From the NCBI RefSeq assembly GCF_000715075.1, contig NC_134081.1, positions 105,946,108-106,010,107 of the forward strand: DNA of 64,000 nucleotides, given 5' to 3'. Positions 22,685-35,260 of this stretch are shown here, in pieces (within the stretch, counting starts at the first letter, position 1; the number at the start of each line of letters is the position of its first letter). Both the position numbers and the translations under genes were made by a program. This stretch comes from Nicotiana tabacum. Lineage: Eukaryota > Streptophyta > Magnoliopsida > Solanales > Solanaceae. The notes under the pieces were generated by a model. It searched no databases, was not told where the DNA came from, and saw nothing but the letters and a program-made list of their open reading frames with translations.

Positions 22685-23237
22685 GCTTTTGCTCTATCTA
22701 TGTCCTTAAGGAAATGTGTAAAGAGTTGTGGGCAAACAAACAAGAATGGCCTTACTAATTAGCTCTTTCAGTAAATATAATTCTAATGTGTCATTCTGCT
22801 TGTCATCTCAAATTGGTTTCTCAAACTGCTCTCACGCATGCAGAAGAGCCACATAAATTGTGTAATTCTGATTTATAAAGGAACTAAGAAAGAGTAGCGA
22901 AAAACACGAGATTTTGAAGGATACATGTGCATGGCATGGGGACTGTGTACAAAGGGCAGCTCATTCTGCCCACTTTTGTCCTTTGCAGTCAATCAAATCA
23001 TTCTGCATCTCTTGCGGTATAGGTTAGAGTTTCCTATTTGAAGGCAATACAGTTTTCCATACGTTACAATATTTTTGTAATTCGCACATACTCTCGTCTG
23101 TCCAAGATTTAGAAGAGTAAAATGATAGAAAACTGTAAATCTCTAGATCATTTATTGGCTGCGCACTTAAAAATAGAATACAACAACAGCTGTGCCTGAT
23201 TAATCCTAAGCAAGTTGGGAATTGACTATGAATTCTA
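22685..23237. other. Upstream region of the coiled-coil gene, no other gene
   Basis: It should hold the promoter and 5' UTR of the minus-strand gene ending at 20000. No clear TATA box or repeat could be assigned. Confidence 0.45.
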
Positions 23238-23561
23238 GGGGTGGCAAATAGGCGGGTTGGGCTGGATTTGGGCAGGTCAAAGATGGGTTAGGTCAATAAA
23301 TGAGTCATTGTTCAACCCAGTCCAAAGTTTACTTGGGCTAAGATGAGCTAGGTCAAGATGGGCTAAACAATGGGTTATAGCCCAACCCGCCCAACTTGAC
23401 CCATGTTTTAGAACCATGCTCATTTTGCATAAACAAAGTCTTTTACCTTTTATACACCTATGTATAAAAGGTAAATAAATGCTATTAGTATTTTGAGAAT
23501 CAAAATATATTTTCTTAAATAACAAATTAGTATTTAAAATGTGTAAATTGAAAAATATTTT

Positions 23562-23802
23562 ACGGGTGGGGTTTGGGGAGGGGGGGAGGTGCAGAAAAAC
23601 ATAAAAAACAGAAAACAGAAAATTGAAAATACAATTTTTATTTTTTGCGGGCAGGGGGTTGGGGTGAGTGGATAGTGCAGGGAAACGAAAAAACAGAAAA
23701 TTGAAAATACAAAAAAAAAAAAAAAGTAAAAAAAAAATGCGGTGGTTGGGGAGGGTAGGTGGTGCAGGAAAACGAAAAAACAGAAAACAGAAAATTGAAA
23801 AA
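23562..23802. repeat. Minisatellite, about three units of 80-100 bp
   Basis: Each unit has a G-rich half (for example gcggtggttggggaggg) followed by an A-rich half with acagaaaacagaaaattgaaa. Units start near 23562, 23646 and 23738. Minus-strand open frames over it give Phe/Pro-rich low complexity and are not genes. Confidence 0.8.
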
Positions 23803-23804
23803 TT

Positions 23805-25055
23805 AACAACAACAACGACCCAATAAAATCCCACTAATGAGGTCTGGGGAGGGTAGTGTGTACGCAGACCTTACCCCTACCCCGAAGGAGTAGAGAGGTT
23901 ATTTCCGAAAGACCCTCGGCTCAAAAAAATAAAAAGATAAAAAGACAAAAAGGAGACAATATTAGTATCACAACAACAATCATAGGATAAATAGGAACAC
24001 CATGAAATCCAGAAGAAAGATGCAAAGCAAAGGGAGACAATATTAGTAAATATTAGTATCACCACAACAATCATAAGAAAAATAGGAACACCATGAAATC
24101 TAGAAGAAAGATGCAAAGCAAAAGCGATAGCTAGTAAATAGGACATGCACTGAAAAGCGAAATAGTAAGCCACAACATAGCCACTAGATATCTTAGACAA
24201 AAACCTTACATGGCTAGTCCCACAATGGTACGAAATAAGGCACGGCTCAACTACCTCCTAACCTACAACCCTAATGCTCGACCTCCACATCTTTCTATCA
24301 AGTGACATGTCCTCGGAAATTTGGAGTCTCGCCATATCCTGCCTGATCACCTCTCCCCAATACTTCTTAGGTCGCCCTCTACCTCTTCTCGTGCCTTCCA
24401 CAACCAGCTGCTCACACCTCCGTATCGGAGCATCTGGGCTTCTCCTCTGAACATGTCCGAACCATCTAAGCTTCGCTTCCCGCATCTTGTCATCAATGGG
24501 AGCCACATGCACCTTCTCCCGGATATCATCATTCCTAATCTTATCTATTCTAGTGTGCCCGCACATCCATCGCAACATCCTCATTTCTGCTACTTTCATC
24601 TTCTGGATATGTGAGTTCTTAACGGGCCAACACGCAGCCCCATACATCATGGCCGGTCTAACCACCGCTTTATAAAATTTACCTTTGAGTATCGGTGGCA
24701 CTCTCTTGTCACACAGGACTCCAGATGCTAACCTCCACTTCATCCATCCTATCCCAATACGGTGTGTGACATCCTCGTCGATCTCCCCTCCCCCCTAGAT
24801 AACCGAACCAAGGTACTTGAAGCTGCCTCTACTCGGGATGACCTGCGAATCAAGCCTCACATCCACGCCCTCTTCCCCTGGCTCAGCGCTGAACTTACAC
24901 TCCAGGTATTCCGTCTTCGTCCTGCTCAGCTTGAAACCCTTAGACTCAAGAGCATGTCTCCAAACCTCCAGCCTCTCGTTAACACCGGCTCGCGACTCAT
25001 CAATCAGAACTATGTCATCGGCGAATAACATGCACCATGGCACATCCCCTTGAAT
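23805..25055 (-). mobile_element. RTE-clade LINE, 5'-truncated, frame-broken
   Basis: Read on the minus strand it begins inside the RT domain: [16 protein letters not shown] with the catalytic FADD box (25043-24990), then the segment to KYLGSVI, then after a stop and a frameshift in a G run near 24795 the C-terminal region (24743-24258) with [41 protein letters not shown] and [13 protein letters not shown], all typical of plant RTE elements. The 3' UTR contains a partly duplicated unit of about 80-90 bp (23955-24125), and the 3' end is the TS-SINE-like tail with (TTG)n. No target duplication was resolved. Confidence 0.92.
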
Positions 25056-25333
25056 ATGGTGTGTTTCATGAGTTGTATTTAGGCTATTTCATGGGTTAGA
25101 ATGGGCTGCAAAAAATAATGAATTAACTTGGGCTAATGTTATAACTTATAATCCAACTCATTAATCTCTAGAGGTTAGGCGGGTTGCCTAAGCAAATTGA
25201 GGATTAACTATATGAATTCTCACGGATTATGCTACAATGAAATAGGTATGTAGTTGTAATACAATTACCATTGTTTGCATCAAATCATTGATAGTACATA
25301 CCATTAATCTTCGACACAAACTTTAATCACCTA

Positions 25334-25441
25334 TAACAACAACAACAATAACAACCCAGTATAATCCCACTAGTGGGGTCTGGGAAGGGTAATGTGTACG
25401 AAGATCTTACCCCTACCCTGGGGTAGAGAGGCTGTTTCCAT
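25334..25441 (-). mobile_element. 5'-truncated TS SINE or RTE tail with target duplication
   Basis: On the minus strand it is the last part of the TS body ending in (TTG)n. It is flanked by aaactttaatcaccta (25318-25333) and aaacttcaatcaccta (25442-25457), a 16-bp duplication with one mismatch, showing an independent, 5'-truncated, target-primed insertion. Confidence 0.88.
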
Positions 25442-25457
25442 AAACTTCAATCACCTA

Positions 25458-25925
25458 ACGATAATTAATTATTATATGTATATTCTTTTAAGGATAAACA
25501 TTTGGTTTGAAATATAAATTTGTTTATCCAAATTCGTGTTTAAGGTCAAAAGGTTTGGCCTTATATTTAGGAACAAGCAATTTATCTACTTGTTTCAGTA
25601 CTTCACTGGTCTTTTTGTTGACCTTTATTAAGGATTAGAATAATTGGGAGCAGTAACTTAAACCCAAACCTGAAGCAAAGATATGGTTGAGTAGAACCAA
25701 ACTGATCTGATACAAAAGCCTAGCTTCACTCTCAAGTATAAATCCTTTGAACTATTCTGCTCCCTGCTGACACTTGATTTTCTTTTTCCTTTAATAATTT
25801 TTACTTTGAAAGCGATATTCTTATTTCACGTATTTATGAACTATCATATGGATCTTGAATTGAATGGTTGATTGGCTGATGGAAAGAAAGAAATGTAACT
25901 GCAACACTGAGTATGCTAATATATA
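25458..25925. other. AT-rich intergenic stretch
   Basis: No open frame, repeat or RNA gene could be supported here. Confidence 0.5.
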
Positions 25926-26216
25926 CTCCCTCCATTCCAATTTTTGTGAACCTATTTAACTGGATACAAAGTTTAAAAAAGAAATAAAAATTTTAAAAGC
26001 GTATGGTTCTAAATAAGCTATAACATTTGTGTGACTATAACTCTTTTGAAACTTGTGGAGTTAAACATGTCACAGTGTTTGGGTGGTTATAAAAGCTTGT
26101 CTGTGATGATAAAATTAAAAGTTTAAGTTATATTTTTTTCAAATTTAGAAAGGGTTTATTCTTTTTGAAACGGAACTAAAAAAGAAATAAGTTAACATAA
26201 ATTGCAACGGTTAGAG
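25926..26216. mobile_element. Stowaway-like MITE, 291 bp
   Basis: It begins ctccctccattccaatttt and ends in the degraded complement aattgcaacggttagag, with TA on both sides (25924-25925, 26217-26218), the signature of Tc1/mariner-derived Stowaway elements. Confidence 0.78.
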
Positions 26217-26297
26217 TATTATTGAGCAACAGTAAAGACACTGCTATACCGAGTATTAACACCAAAAATGTTGTGTGGGATTTGCAATGCGAAAGTT

Positions 26298-28612
26298 TGT
26301 CACGACCCAATTTAGGATCATGGCCGTCGCTTAGGAGCAAGTGCTCCCAAGTAAGCCTCATCGATAATTTACAGAAAATCGGACAGAGTTTTTCCTATTT
26401 TAGGACTATCCAAAAATAAACTTGTCTCAGAAATCAACAACACAACCAACCTATATCGACCAAACAAGTTATAATCCTCATTCACGAAGTATTTCCAACA
26501 CAATGATACTAACTTCATCTCCAAGTATACGATAGGAAAGTCTAATACGAGTAACAAGTCTATATCAATAAAAGAATATTTATGACTCATAAAAATGACT
26601 ATGGAACGGCTTTAAGAGTTTTAAGAAAGAGACTATAACAAATAAATAACAATCTTTGCTCACGCGAATAAATGCGAGGCTCACCAGGAATTGTCAACTC
26701 GTGTACTCTAACTAACGAAATTCTCGCCTGCGTCTACTGTTGTCTCTGTAAAAATAATAGCGGGGAGTGAGTCGCTAGCTCAGTGAGTAATAATACTTAA
26801 TCACAACTGTTTTTAATTGGGGACAAGTCAGAAAACATGCTAGTATATCAAATAGAAAATATCATAAGAATGCTCTTTCTAAAACGGTAAATATAATCAG
26901 TCTTTTTAGTTTCCTGTAACATAAATCAATTTAATAAATCGGTAATAAACTCAGTAAACACTTTATCATAGCAAATCTTTATGTTTGGAAGGTTTCCAAG
27001 AAAGGATCATGTAATCTGTATCATTGTGTGGACCCCTTCGTAAAAGGAGTCAAATATAACTATAGGTCCCTACTAGAGGGAAAACTGTAACTGTATGCTA
27101 GTTCTACCTTCCCTCCAGCGAGGGCTATAACTGTACTCGGTAATCAGTAAATACAAGGTGCACCAGGTCTAACGAACCCGCCGTTAGCTACAGGATCCTT
27201 CAAAGTCTCCTCCCATTCATACTTTTCTTTGTAAACAGTAAATCTTCACATGGAAGCATTTTCAAAACAGTACAAGGCATTTTAATTTTTATCAAATCAT
27301 GTAATCCAATTTCGGTAACGGTAATCATATCTCTAGTAACAGTAAAACATGTCTAGTAACAGGAAGAACTTTTTAAATAACTATAAGCATCTCAAGTCAA
27401 CTATTCAGTACCATATCAAGTAAAGGACTTGTCCCACATGTAATTTTAAATATTTGGTAACATATTTTCTTTTTAAAATAATATGTAAACCATGCAGGGT
27501 ATGAAAACACAAATTGCAGTAAGATTACTACTCACAGTACTCGTACCGAAATACCAAACTCGTCATCTCGAGCAATCCGTACGGCTTCCTTCAATCAATC
27601 TATGATTGCATCATATTGATCTCATGTTAATTTCCTTGTTCAGACTAATTCATAAGTGAATCTGAATACCCACCTCTCGGGATCACATGTTTAGTTCTCA
27701 ATTCGTCAAAATTTTTGTCTATCCATACTACAGTTAACTTAATCGAGTCCATAATCTTCTAAACAAAGATCATTCATATAGTTTATTCATTGTACAAATT
27801 AATCATATGAATACTACAAAAATCAGATAATATTATTGTCCATGATATTCCTTCTTAATTGGTATTTAAATCTTTTTTTTGTACACAACGAAAGCGTACA
27901 CTATGGAAAGTATCTCTAGCGAATTCCAAAGAAGGAGAAATTAATTTTTTTGTTCTAAGCCGTGGAGTATTTTCACTGAAAGCAACTACAAACTTCACCG
28001 GACCTGGTTGACCAAAACTTTAGTGATCAAAGCTTTTTATTTTCTCAAATTTTTCTTTCACGTTGGTGAAGCTTTAGGCTTCTTTTGTTTCTCAAATCCA
28101 ACATTTTCTTTCTTTAGGGATTTTAGTCATCTTTTGATTCTACAGAAGTTTGAATATGGCGCTTCTCCCTTTTCAAATTCCCTAAACTTCATCTTTTAAA
28201 CTCTTAATCCAATCCCAACATCTTCTCTACTCAGTTCCATAAGGAATCATGAATATAAAATAATATTGTATCAAAAGAAGAAGAAGAATTACATGTAATT
28301 ACCTGGAGTTTATTGTTGAAGCTCAAGAATATATGCCGATGACGAAGTGAAACACGATATTCGGCGCTAAGAAACACTAGAAACGTTTTCTTTCTTTTCC
28401 CGTTTGATATGTGGTTGGCTAAAAGGATTTTTTGTTTTCAAACACTTTTCTAGCTTCGTCACTTTGAAGCAGATGGGCTAAGGCCCATTTAATTGCCTTC
28501 CTTCTTTATTTTATTGTCATTTTCTTTTTTTTCTTTTTTTTTTTGTCTTGTATTATCTGGTTTTTTTTTTGCAAATTATTTAACTATCCATTATTTAATA
28601 GGAAATATTATA
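26298..28612 (-). repeat. 3' LTR of the chromovirus
   Basis: It begins tgtcacgaccc on the plus strand (minus-strand end GGGTCGTGACA) and ends at 28612, preceded in element orientation by the purine tract AAGGTGGGGAGAA. Open frames inside it, such as 28008-28199, recur in the other LTR at 39095-39286 and are not genes. Confidence 0.93.
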
Positions 28613-28714
28613 TTCTCCCCACCTTATAAAATTTGTCCCCAAATTTAAATTAAGTACATACTTGTAGACTGAAATAAGTGGAGATACTTCACTTGCATAT
28701 CGTTTTTCTACTTC

Positions 28715-29044
28715 CTAAGTAACTTCTTCAACGGTATGGTTTCTATATAAGACTTTAACGAACACATTTTCTTTTGACCGTAGCTTTCTTACTTGTCTAT
28801 CAAAAATAGTCATCGGCTCCTCCTTGTAATACAACTTCTCATCGAGCGGTATAGTCGGTGCTTCAAGCACTTGAGAGGAGTCTAATATACATTTTCTTAG
28901 CATAGAGACATGAAATACTAGATGAATAGAAAACATCTCAAGAGGAAGTGCCAAACGATAAGCCATAACTCTCACTCGGTCTAGTATCTCATACGGTCCT
29001 ATAAACCTAAGGCTCAACGTGCCTATTTTTTTTTTATGAATCAT
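28715..29044 (-). pseudogene. Integrase C-terminus with chromodomain-like tail
   Basis: The ORF opens with LSLRFIGPYEILDRV, the GPY/F module of Gypsy integrase, and continues with FHVSMLRKC and LDEKLYYKEEPMTIFDRQVR, KLRSKENVFVKVLYRNHTVE, the chromodomain-like region of Tekay/Del chromoviruses, which directs integration toward heterochromatin. Upstream integrase is degraded. Confidence 0.9.
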
Positions 29045-30210
29045 ATTACGTCTTTCATAGGGAAGACTTGTCGAGACACTCTGTCCTCAATTGAAAACAA
29101 ACTAAATCCATCTCGTCTTATCCGAATAAAACTTTTGTCTATTTTGAGATGTATGCAATCTAATTACTAGACCTTGTCAATATTTTTTTGTACCAAGTCG
29201 AGTCCTAATAAGTTAGCCTTATCAGCTTCAAACCATCCAATAGGAGAATATCATCGTATACTATACAAGGCTCCAGAAAGTGCCACCTCAATACTGGACT
29301 AAAAGCTATCGTTATAGGCAAATTCAGCTAAATATACATACAAGCGTACAAACTACCTCCAAACTCAAAGTGCAAGCTCTCAACATATCTTTCAAGATTT
29401 CTATAGTACATTCAAACTGCCCGTCTATCTGTTAATGAAATGCGTTACTAAGATCTTCTAGTGTGCCCAATGTTTCTTGGGTAGATTTTTAAAATCGTGC
29501 AGTAAATTATGATCTTCTATCAGAAATGGTAGATAATAGACCCCAAAGAGTTGACAATTTCCCATTCATGTATATTTGTGCATATTTATCCTTGATATGA
29601 GAATCTTTAACTAGCAAAAATGCTCCTACTATGTAAGCTAATTTATAATTTTTCACATATAATTATAACCTCTAATTGTTTGAGATAGTTTTATCATAAA
29701 ATTTACTATAATTCTATTTCATTTCCACTTTGAAACTCAAGTTGTTGTAGTGGTCCTGCAAGTCGCAAACACTTACCTTAACATGTTAACAAGTCAAATA
29801 GTCAGAAACAAGTAAAAAGATCTTTCTTCTTCTTTTCTCACAAATACAATTTTCTTCTAGTTATGGTACATCTTATTGGTCCCCGAATATACAGTGTAAC
29901 TAGAGTTGTGAGCTCCTCAAGAATAACTTATATTAACCAATCTATATCAGGTATACATAACCCGCTACTTAGCTAAAGAATACCATCACTATCAATAGTC
30001 ATATTCTTGCTTTTACTAGTTAGAACCCCATCTCGTTACTTACATAATCTCTCATCTTCGTATTGAGTAGCCTTTATGCGTTTTATCAATGGAGACTTTA
30101 CTTGAACTCAAGCCAACAACGACTCTGATTATTTTTTATACTAAATCTAATGCATGTACCATTTTGTCTGTGCATACACTTAACCATAAACCTCTTTATA
30201 GGAGTTATAT
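29045..30210 (-). pseudogene. Degraded integrase region of the chromovirus
   Basis: Its position between the chromodomain-like ORF and the solo LTR is where the integrase core should be, but stops occur in all frames and only scattered homology could be guessed. Confidence 0.55.
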
Positions 30211-32972
30211 TGTGATGACCTGATATGTTATATTTTTAATTTTAAATTTTCTTTATGTATTTCGAGACCTCGAATAGCTCCATTCTATCTTTCTCGATTT
30301 GCGTGCGCAATCTGTATCTTTTTTCGAAAACTTTTATGTGAAAAATCAAAGAAAATATGAAATTTTGCCTTTAAAACTCATTTGAGTTGACTTCGGTAAA
30401 TATTTTGAGAAAACGGATTCGGATCAGTGTTTTAACGGTTCCGGTGGGTCCGTATAGTGATTTGGGACTTGAGTGTATGTCCAGAATCAAATTTAGAAGT
30501 CCCTAGCTGGAATTATCGCCATTTGACGAAAACTAGAAATTTAAAGGTTTAAAGAATTCTTAAATTTGGCCATAATTGGATATTTGTTGATACCGGGTCC
30601 CGATTTGGGTTCCGAGAGTTCTATCAGCTTTGTAACAATATTTATGACTTATGTACAAAATTAAAAGTTATTCCGAGGTGCGTAAGCATGTTTTCCGTTA
30701 GTTTTTGAAAAACTAAAATAAAATAAAAGTTTTGATTTTATAAAGCTTGAATTTCTAAAGTTTGACCGGAATTTGACTTTTGAGCAAATGACTCCGGAAT
30801 GGATTTTTTATGATGTCAATAGCTTCGTAAGGTGATTTTGGACTTAGGAGTGTGTCCGGATATTTATTTGGAAGTTCGCAATTGATTAGGCTTGAAATTA
30901 AGAAAATAGGAAGTTAAGTTTAAAAGTTTGACCGGGGAGTTGATTTTTTCATATCGGCATTAAAATCCGATTCTGAAAATTGGAATAGCTCCGTTATGCC
31001 ATTTATGACTTGTGTGCAAAATTAGAGGTCAATCGGAGTTGATTTGATAGGTTTCGGGATCGAATGTAGAAGTTAAAATTTTTTAGTTTCATTAGGCTTG
31101 AATTGGGGTATAAATCGTATTTTTAGCAAAGTTTGATGTGATTTGAGGTCTCGACTAAGTTCGTATGATGTATTAGGACTTGTTGGTATATTTGGTTGGG
31201 GGCCTCGGGTGTGTTTCGGATGTGTTTCAGATCATTTTGGGCTACTTTAGATGCTGATTTTCTAATATCTGGTGTTGTTCTTCGCGTTCGCGAGGAGCCT
31301 CTCGCGTTCGCGAAGAAGGATTTGGCTTCTGGGATTTTGTTCTTCGCATTCGCGAAGAGACTCTCACGTTCACGAAGAAGGAAATCTCTGTTGTGATGGT
31401 CTAATTTTGGAGGCTCATATCTTGCAATCTATAAGGAATTTGGAGATGATCCAAAAATAAAAGTTGTAGCCCTTTGTGTCTAGTTTTCATAAAGTTAAAC
31501 CATTTGTTATTTGAAATTATATACCAAAAGTTATGGTGGATACCCTTCAGGTTGTCTGGGAAGAATTTGGAAATCTCTGTTGTACAGGGCTAATTTTGGA
31601 AGTTTATATCTCGCAATCTATAAGGAATGAGGAGATGAGAAACAAATGAAAGTTATAGGCCTTGGAGTCGAGTTTTCAGAAAGTTAAACCATTTATCATT
31701 TGGAGTTTATTACAAAAGGTTATGGCCATTACACTAGAGGCTGTCGGAGAATAGTTTGAAAATGGTTGTTGGAGAATTTGTTCATCGCGAAAGCGAGGGA
31801 AGGGTCGCGAACGCGAAGAACAAACCTCTGAGCAGCAGAATAAAGTCCAAATTCGTCTCATTCTTCCATTTTTGGACCAAAGAAGCTCGGGTGAGGCGAT
31901 CTTTCGAGAGTTTTTCAAGAAAAATATTGGGGTAAGAATTCCTAACTTGATTTTGGTTAAATTACATGAATCTGTTATTGTTTTTATCACTAAATTAGTG
32001 ATTTGGGTTGATAATCGTAGAAATCCTCTATACTTTAATTTAAGATTTAATTGGCGATCCGTTATCGAAATTTGATAATTTTGGTATGGTTGAACTCATA
32101 TCGGAATGGGTGTTCGGATTTCGTAAAAATTTTGCCGGGTTCCGAGGGGCGGGCCCCGCGCTGACTTTTTAGAATAAAATTTTAAATTGGTATTTTATTA
32201 TCCGAAATTATTTTCGATGAATTTTAATGAAGTTGTACAATTAATTTTGATAGATTTGAGCTGTCCGAAGGTCAATTCAAGCAAGAAGGCGATTTTGGAA
32301 TATCGACATAACTTCAAAAAAGTAAGTATCTTACCTAACCTCGAGTGGGAGAATTACCCCTTGGGCATTGAGTCTTATGTGGAAATTGTGTGATTGAAAG
32401 CCGTGTACACGAGGTGACGAGTACGTACTCAGGCTTATATGTACAAATTTTATTGGTTTAAAGTTTTAGGCCTTTTTATGTATTAAATTGGATAATTGTT
32501 GGAATTAGTAAATCCTTGAATTATCACGCCTCATTCCTTATTTGTCAAGTTTGTATTTTATATAATAATTTGGTGTTATTGTCACTAGAATTTTATGTGA
32601 ATTCTGTGTGTTTGTTGATTTGATATTTTCTTGAAATTAAATTCATGATGGAATCCTTATCTGCAAATATTTATTAAATAGGTTTAAATTGATGAGTTAA
32701 TATAATTATCAAGAATTTGGATTAATGAAGGCATTGCCCTATACTGAGTATTTTTCACCTCTGTTGATTGTTTTGAGGTTTTATATACGTTGTGTAGAGC
32801 CTTGGTTTATTTGTTGAAAAATTTATTGATTCTGCTACATATTTGGAATTTGGTTGTGGTCATTGGTAAATTGTGATATGAATTGTTGTATTGTGTTATG
32901 GTTTAAACACTCTTCTTAATGTTAATTATGCTTCCTACATTGCTTGTTAATGATATACATGTGCTTGGTAAG

Positions 32973-33177
32973 GAAGAGTGTAAAGCACAAAGGGTGATGC
33001 CGTGCCATTTGAGAGTGTAAAGCACGAAGGGTGATGTCGTGCCATTTGAGAGTATAAAGCACGAAGGTTGATGCTGTGCCATTAAGAGTGTAAAGCACGA
33101 AGGGTGATGCCGTGCCATTTCATTTATATTATCAGGTGAGGATGAGAGTAAAAGCACGAAGAGTGATGCCGTGCAAT
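32973..33177. repeat. Minisatellite in the solo LTR, units of about 36-60 bp
   Basis: Five units share the core taaagcacgaagggtgatg followed by ccgtgccatt. The final unit follows a longer spacer. The minus-strand open frame at 33157-32903 with repeated HHPSCFTL-like words is an artefact of this repeat. Confidence 0.88.
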
Positions 33178-33597
33178 TATTTTTATATTATCATATATTC
33201 ATGGCATGAATGGTGTTTCCGTGCAGGCGAGGACGAGAGACATACATTATATTGTGATATCGTTTTGTTGTGTATACATTCATGCCTTTATCTTGAGATG
33301 TTATTGTGCACCTATGTTTTCTATGTGACTTGTAGTCGTTGTTGCTTCCGGTGTGCCTCCACTTTATTTCTTTTATTGTTATTGATATTTCTCCCACCTA
33401 GTTGGTACTGTTATATGCATGCACGGTGACAAAGATATAAATACACGAAGGGTGTTACCATATAAATTGATTTGATCTACATATATATATTGGGTGAGAA
33501 TGAGACAAATACATGAAGGTATTGCCATGCCATTTAATGTGATATGTTGAATATATTTCTCATGCTAGAAAAGTTAAATGAGGTGTCACATGGTAAC

Positions 33598-33800
33598 TTT
33601 TATTTGAAAGAATTATATTAGAAAGATATTTACTTGCTATTTGAAAGATATTTACTTGAAAGAATTATATTTGAAAGATATTTACTTGAAAGAATTATAT
33701 TCGGAAGATATTTATTTGAAAGAATTATAATAGAAAGATATTTATTTGAAGGAAGTATATTCGAAATATATTTATTGAAAAGGATTATATTCTAGAGACT
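33598..33800. repeat. Minisatellite in the solo LTR, units of about 30 bp
   Basis: Repeated gaaagatatttacttgaaag plus aattatatt units with point changes; the units become more diverged rightward. Confidence 0.85.
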
Positions 33801-34495
33801 TTTATTAAAAAACTTATAGATAAAAGATGTATATTTTGAAGGACTTGATTAATTAGTTGTACCTGTGTTTATTATTCGTTTGAGTAATATTTATGGTGTT
33901 CCTGTTGCCTTGCTGTTTAAATCACTAGTTGATTGGTATTTCTGTCACTGCTGTTTATTTTCTATTATTTTGTATGTTATATTGCACAGATTATTTGATT
34001 AGTGAGTGTCTTGACTGTACCTCGTCACTACTTCACTGAGGTTAGTCTTGATACTTACTGGGTACCGACCGTGGTGTACTCATACTATACTTCTGCATAT
34101 TTTTGTGCAGAGTCAGGTATTGAAGATATCAGATTCAGACAGAGATTAGAGTATGATCGCAAGGATTCAAGGTAGGACTGCATGGTCATCGCAGTCTCTT
34201 GGAGTCTTTTCATTTTATTGTACTGTTAATTTCTTATTCGATCAGTACTGTATATTCGATCAATAAGATAATTTCATGTATTCAGTTAGAGATAATTTCA
34301 TGTATTCAGTTAGAGTTCGTGACTCAGTATTACCAGTCTTGGGAGGTTGTATTAAATTTTTTTTTTTTAAAAAAAATGGCTTGAATTATGATTATAATCG
34401 GCTTACTTAGTCTTAGAGACTAAGTGCCATCACGACGCTTGTGGTGAAATTTTTGGGTCGTGACATATATGTGCCAAACTATCCCACAATTGTTT

Positions 34496-34810
34496 TTAAT
34501 TAATTGCATTGCCTACAACAATGGACTTTCCAAGATAATATAGAATAGTGCAATTATAGTCCTTAAATAGTTTTATCCATCTATGTTGCTGAAGGTTTAT
34601 ACGTATTTCAGACTCTTGTAGTCTATATAAATTTCGCAAGTTTCCCAGTATAAGTAATGCCTCCAAACCTTCAAAAGCCAAAACCACTGCAACTAACTCT
34701 AAGTCATGAGTAGGATAGTGTAGGTCGTCCTTCTTGAGTTGTCTAGAAGTATAAGGTATAACACGATCATATGCATGAGGACACATCCTAATCCATCCTA
34801 AAAGCATCAC
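34496..34810 (-). pseudogene. RNase H fragment of the chromovirus
   Basis: The ORF contains YDRVIPYTSRQLKKDD and LHYPTHDLELVAVVLAFEGL, the standard Gypsy RNase H signature. The downstream part (RWIKLFKDYNCTILYYLGK) matches the end of the domain. The upstream RT-RNase H connection is interrupted by stops. Confidence 0.9.
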
Positions 34811-35074
34811 AGAATATCGTGAGTCCTATAGAACCTGATGGTTAGGCTAATATTAGTATAGTTGTTAAACATGTTTTGAGTTCCTAAAGCTCTGCTCACA
34901 TTCCTCTGTCCACTGGAACCTTATTTTTTGGTGTTAACTAGGTTAATGGCGCTGCTATTTCGGAAAAGTCCTATACCAAATGTCAGTAGTAGTCTGCCAG
35001 GCCAAGTAGTTGCAGATCTTTATAGGAATAGTTGATCTTTGACATTTATGAATTGTTTCTATCTTACACACATT

Positions 35075-35185
35075 TTACACACATAGAACCACAGAGCCCT
35101 TGTTGACCTCTAGTTGCCAACATAGAATCACCTCAAAGTATCTCCCTAATTTTCTCAAGATCCCATTTTTCTCTTCTCTCTCTCT

Positions 35186-35260
<75 letters not shown>

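Larger units (their letters stand above)
23238..25200. mobile_element. hAT-related repeat with left end ggggtggcaaa, split by LINE and minisatellite sequence
   Basis: The left end reads ggggtggcaaataggcggg, nearly the same as the MITE end at 4919. Typical internal words (gggttgggc, gggctaaga, cccaacccgcccaac) occur at 23238-23400 and again at 25080-25190 (tgggctgcaaa, ggcgggttgcct). Between them lie a minisatellite and a truncated LINE. The right terminal repeat is not intact and no target duplication was found, so the outer limits are tentative. Confidence 0.5.
30211..34465 (+). mobile_element. Solo LTR, 4255 bp, inserted in the chromovirus
   Basis: The ends are tgtgatgacc and gggtcgtgaca, with a perfect 5-bp duplication tatat on both sides (30206-30210, 34466-34470). 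There is no second LTR, primer site or polyprotein inside, so it is a product of LTR-LTR recombination. The terminal GGGTCGTGACA is shared with the host chromovirus LTR, pointing to a related family; orientation is inferred from that. It contains cgcgttcgcgaag-type repeats near 31270-31380 and two minisatellites. Confidence 0.88.

Noticed and set aside
23277..23834. Minus-strand 185-codon open frame rich in Phe and Pro
   Set aside because: It spans the minisatellite and repeat sequence; low complexity with no domain.
24321..25053. Plus-strand open frames antisense to the RTE LINE
   Set aside because: The minus strand has clear RT motifs (FADD, RPKKYWG); these frames are shadows.
28008..28199. 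Phe-rich 63-codon open frame, duplicated at 39095-39286
   Set aside because: It is conserved between positions only because both lie in the two LTRs of one element.
32973..33800. Tandem repeats considered as a CRISPR-like array
   Set aside because: Units are head-to-tail and diverged, without unique spacers of constant length, and lie in a plant LTR.
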